A DNA stretch of 6,090 bases from Acidobacteriota bacterium (lineage in GTDB: Bacteria > Acidobacteriota > Terriglobia > Terriglobales > Acidobacteriaceae), in NCBI GenBank assembly GCA_021819255.1, contig JAKART010000163.1, forward strand, positions 1-6,090, in the 5' to 3' direction. The notes below the pieces were generated by a model. It was not told the origin of the DNA, did no database searches, and worked only from the letters and a program-made list of their open reading frames with translations. The translations under genes and the position numbers were made by a program. Of the stretch, positions 5,731-6,090 are shown piece after piece (the stretch's first letter is position 1; each line of letters starts with the position of its first letter).

Positions 5731-5761
5731 GACCCTGCTTGGGGCTCCATCGGGAGACTCT

Positions 5762-6090
5762 TCATTCGTCGTAGTGCATCAGGCTCAGGACGTCGATCCC
5801 GGGGAACCTCTGCCGTCCCTTTAAGAAATCCAGCTCGATGGCGACCGCAATTCCCACAATCTCGCCGCCCATGCGCTTGGCCAGGTCCATGGTCGCATCC
5901 ATGGTGCCTCCCGTCGCCAGCAGGTCATCCACAATGATCACCCGCTGACCCGGCTGGATGGCGTCCTTGTGGATCTCCAGCGAATCGCTGCCGTACTCCA
6001 GGTCATACTTCACCTTCTCTACCGCGGCCGGCAGTTTGCCGGGCTTGCGCACCGGCACAAATCCTGCATTCAAGCGGTAGGCCAGCGCAG
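5762..6090 (-). CDS. apt: Adenine phosphoribosyltransferase, C-terminal part (5' end outside window)
   Basis: Purine-salvage enzyme of the cytoplasm, joining adenine and PRPP to give AMP and pyrophosphate. The visible 109 codons cover about the last two thirds of a protein usually 170-180 residues long. The frame is open to the right edge (ALAYRLNAGFVPVRKPGKLP at the visible N-terminus), so the gene starts outside the window; a TTG at 6073 is internal, not the start. Diagnostic features are GFVPVRKPGKLP, then LEYGSDSLEIHKDAI, and the PRPP-binding loop VIIVDDLLATGGT, where the two Asp residues and the ATGGT turn are intact. The C-terminus is complete and ends at TGA 5764-5762. The gene faces lrgB, with tandem arrays filling the gap. 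It is very probably functional as far as it can be seen. Confidence 0.96.
   Translation of the reverse strand, partial: ALAYRLNAGFVPVRKPGKLPAAVEKVKYDLEYGSDSLEIHKDAIQPGQRVIIVDDLLATGGTMDATMDLAKRMGGEIVGIAVAIELDFLKGRQRFPGIDVLSLMHYDE

Noticed and set aside
5489..5774. Plus-strand frames of 70 and 87 codons across the arrays
   Set aside because: The products are made of translated 11-bp and 22-bp repeats (GWLGAGSG-like) in several frames at once, as expected when the repeat period is not a multiple of three and stops are rare.

Overview
The window looks like chromosomal DNA from a GC-rich bacterium. The wording of the efflux pump's N-terminus, the family mix and the codon use remind me of Acidobacteriota (Terriglobia/Acidobacteriaceae). 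That assignment rests on recall of family sequences and has not been searched. I see no phage, transposase, CRISPR, tRNA or rRNA signal.

Layout. (1) 1-2376, minus strand: the first 792 codons of an RND-type inner-membrane efflux permease, running off the left edge. (2) 2377-3108: a 730-base divergent intergenic region with no convincing gene. It holds three direct copies of AGATCCTT (minus-strand reading), a 12-bp perfect palindrome, an AT-rich island and two short dyads, so it is a plausible control region for the divergent genes. (3) 3109-4035, plus strand: a complete NAD(P)-dependent reductase of the beta-hydroxyacid dehydrogenase (HIBADH/GLYR-like) family. (4) 4193-4564 and 4713-5435, plus strand: a complete lrgA/cidA-lrgB pair, with two tandem repeat arrays (9-bp and 14-bp units) between the two genes. 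(5) 5428-5761: the convergent gap, filled mainly by a five-copy 22-bp array that contains the lrgB stop codon and an eight-copy 11-bp array with a 44-bp higher-order pattern. (6) 5762-6090, minus strand: the C-terminal part of adenine phosphoribosyltransferase (apt), running off the right edge.

How the genes may work together. The RND pump and apt face outward and belong to neighbouring transcription units. The reductase, lrgA and lrgB point the same way with gaps of 157 and 148 bases and could form one unit. LrgAB-family proteins are now known to move small carboxylates (pyruvate in Firmicutes, glycolate/glycerate in the plant homologue PLGG1). The GS-type substrate motif of the reductase resembles that of glyoxylate/semialdehyde reductases. 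A reductase-plus-exporter module for a small hydroxyacid is therefore the most interesting functional hypothesis here, but it is inference. The unusual density of short tandem repeats around lrgB is the clearest unexplained structure.
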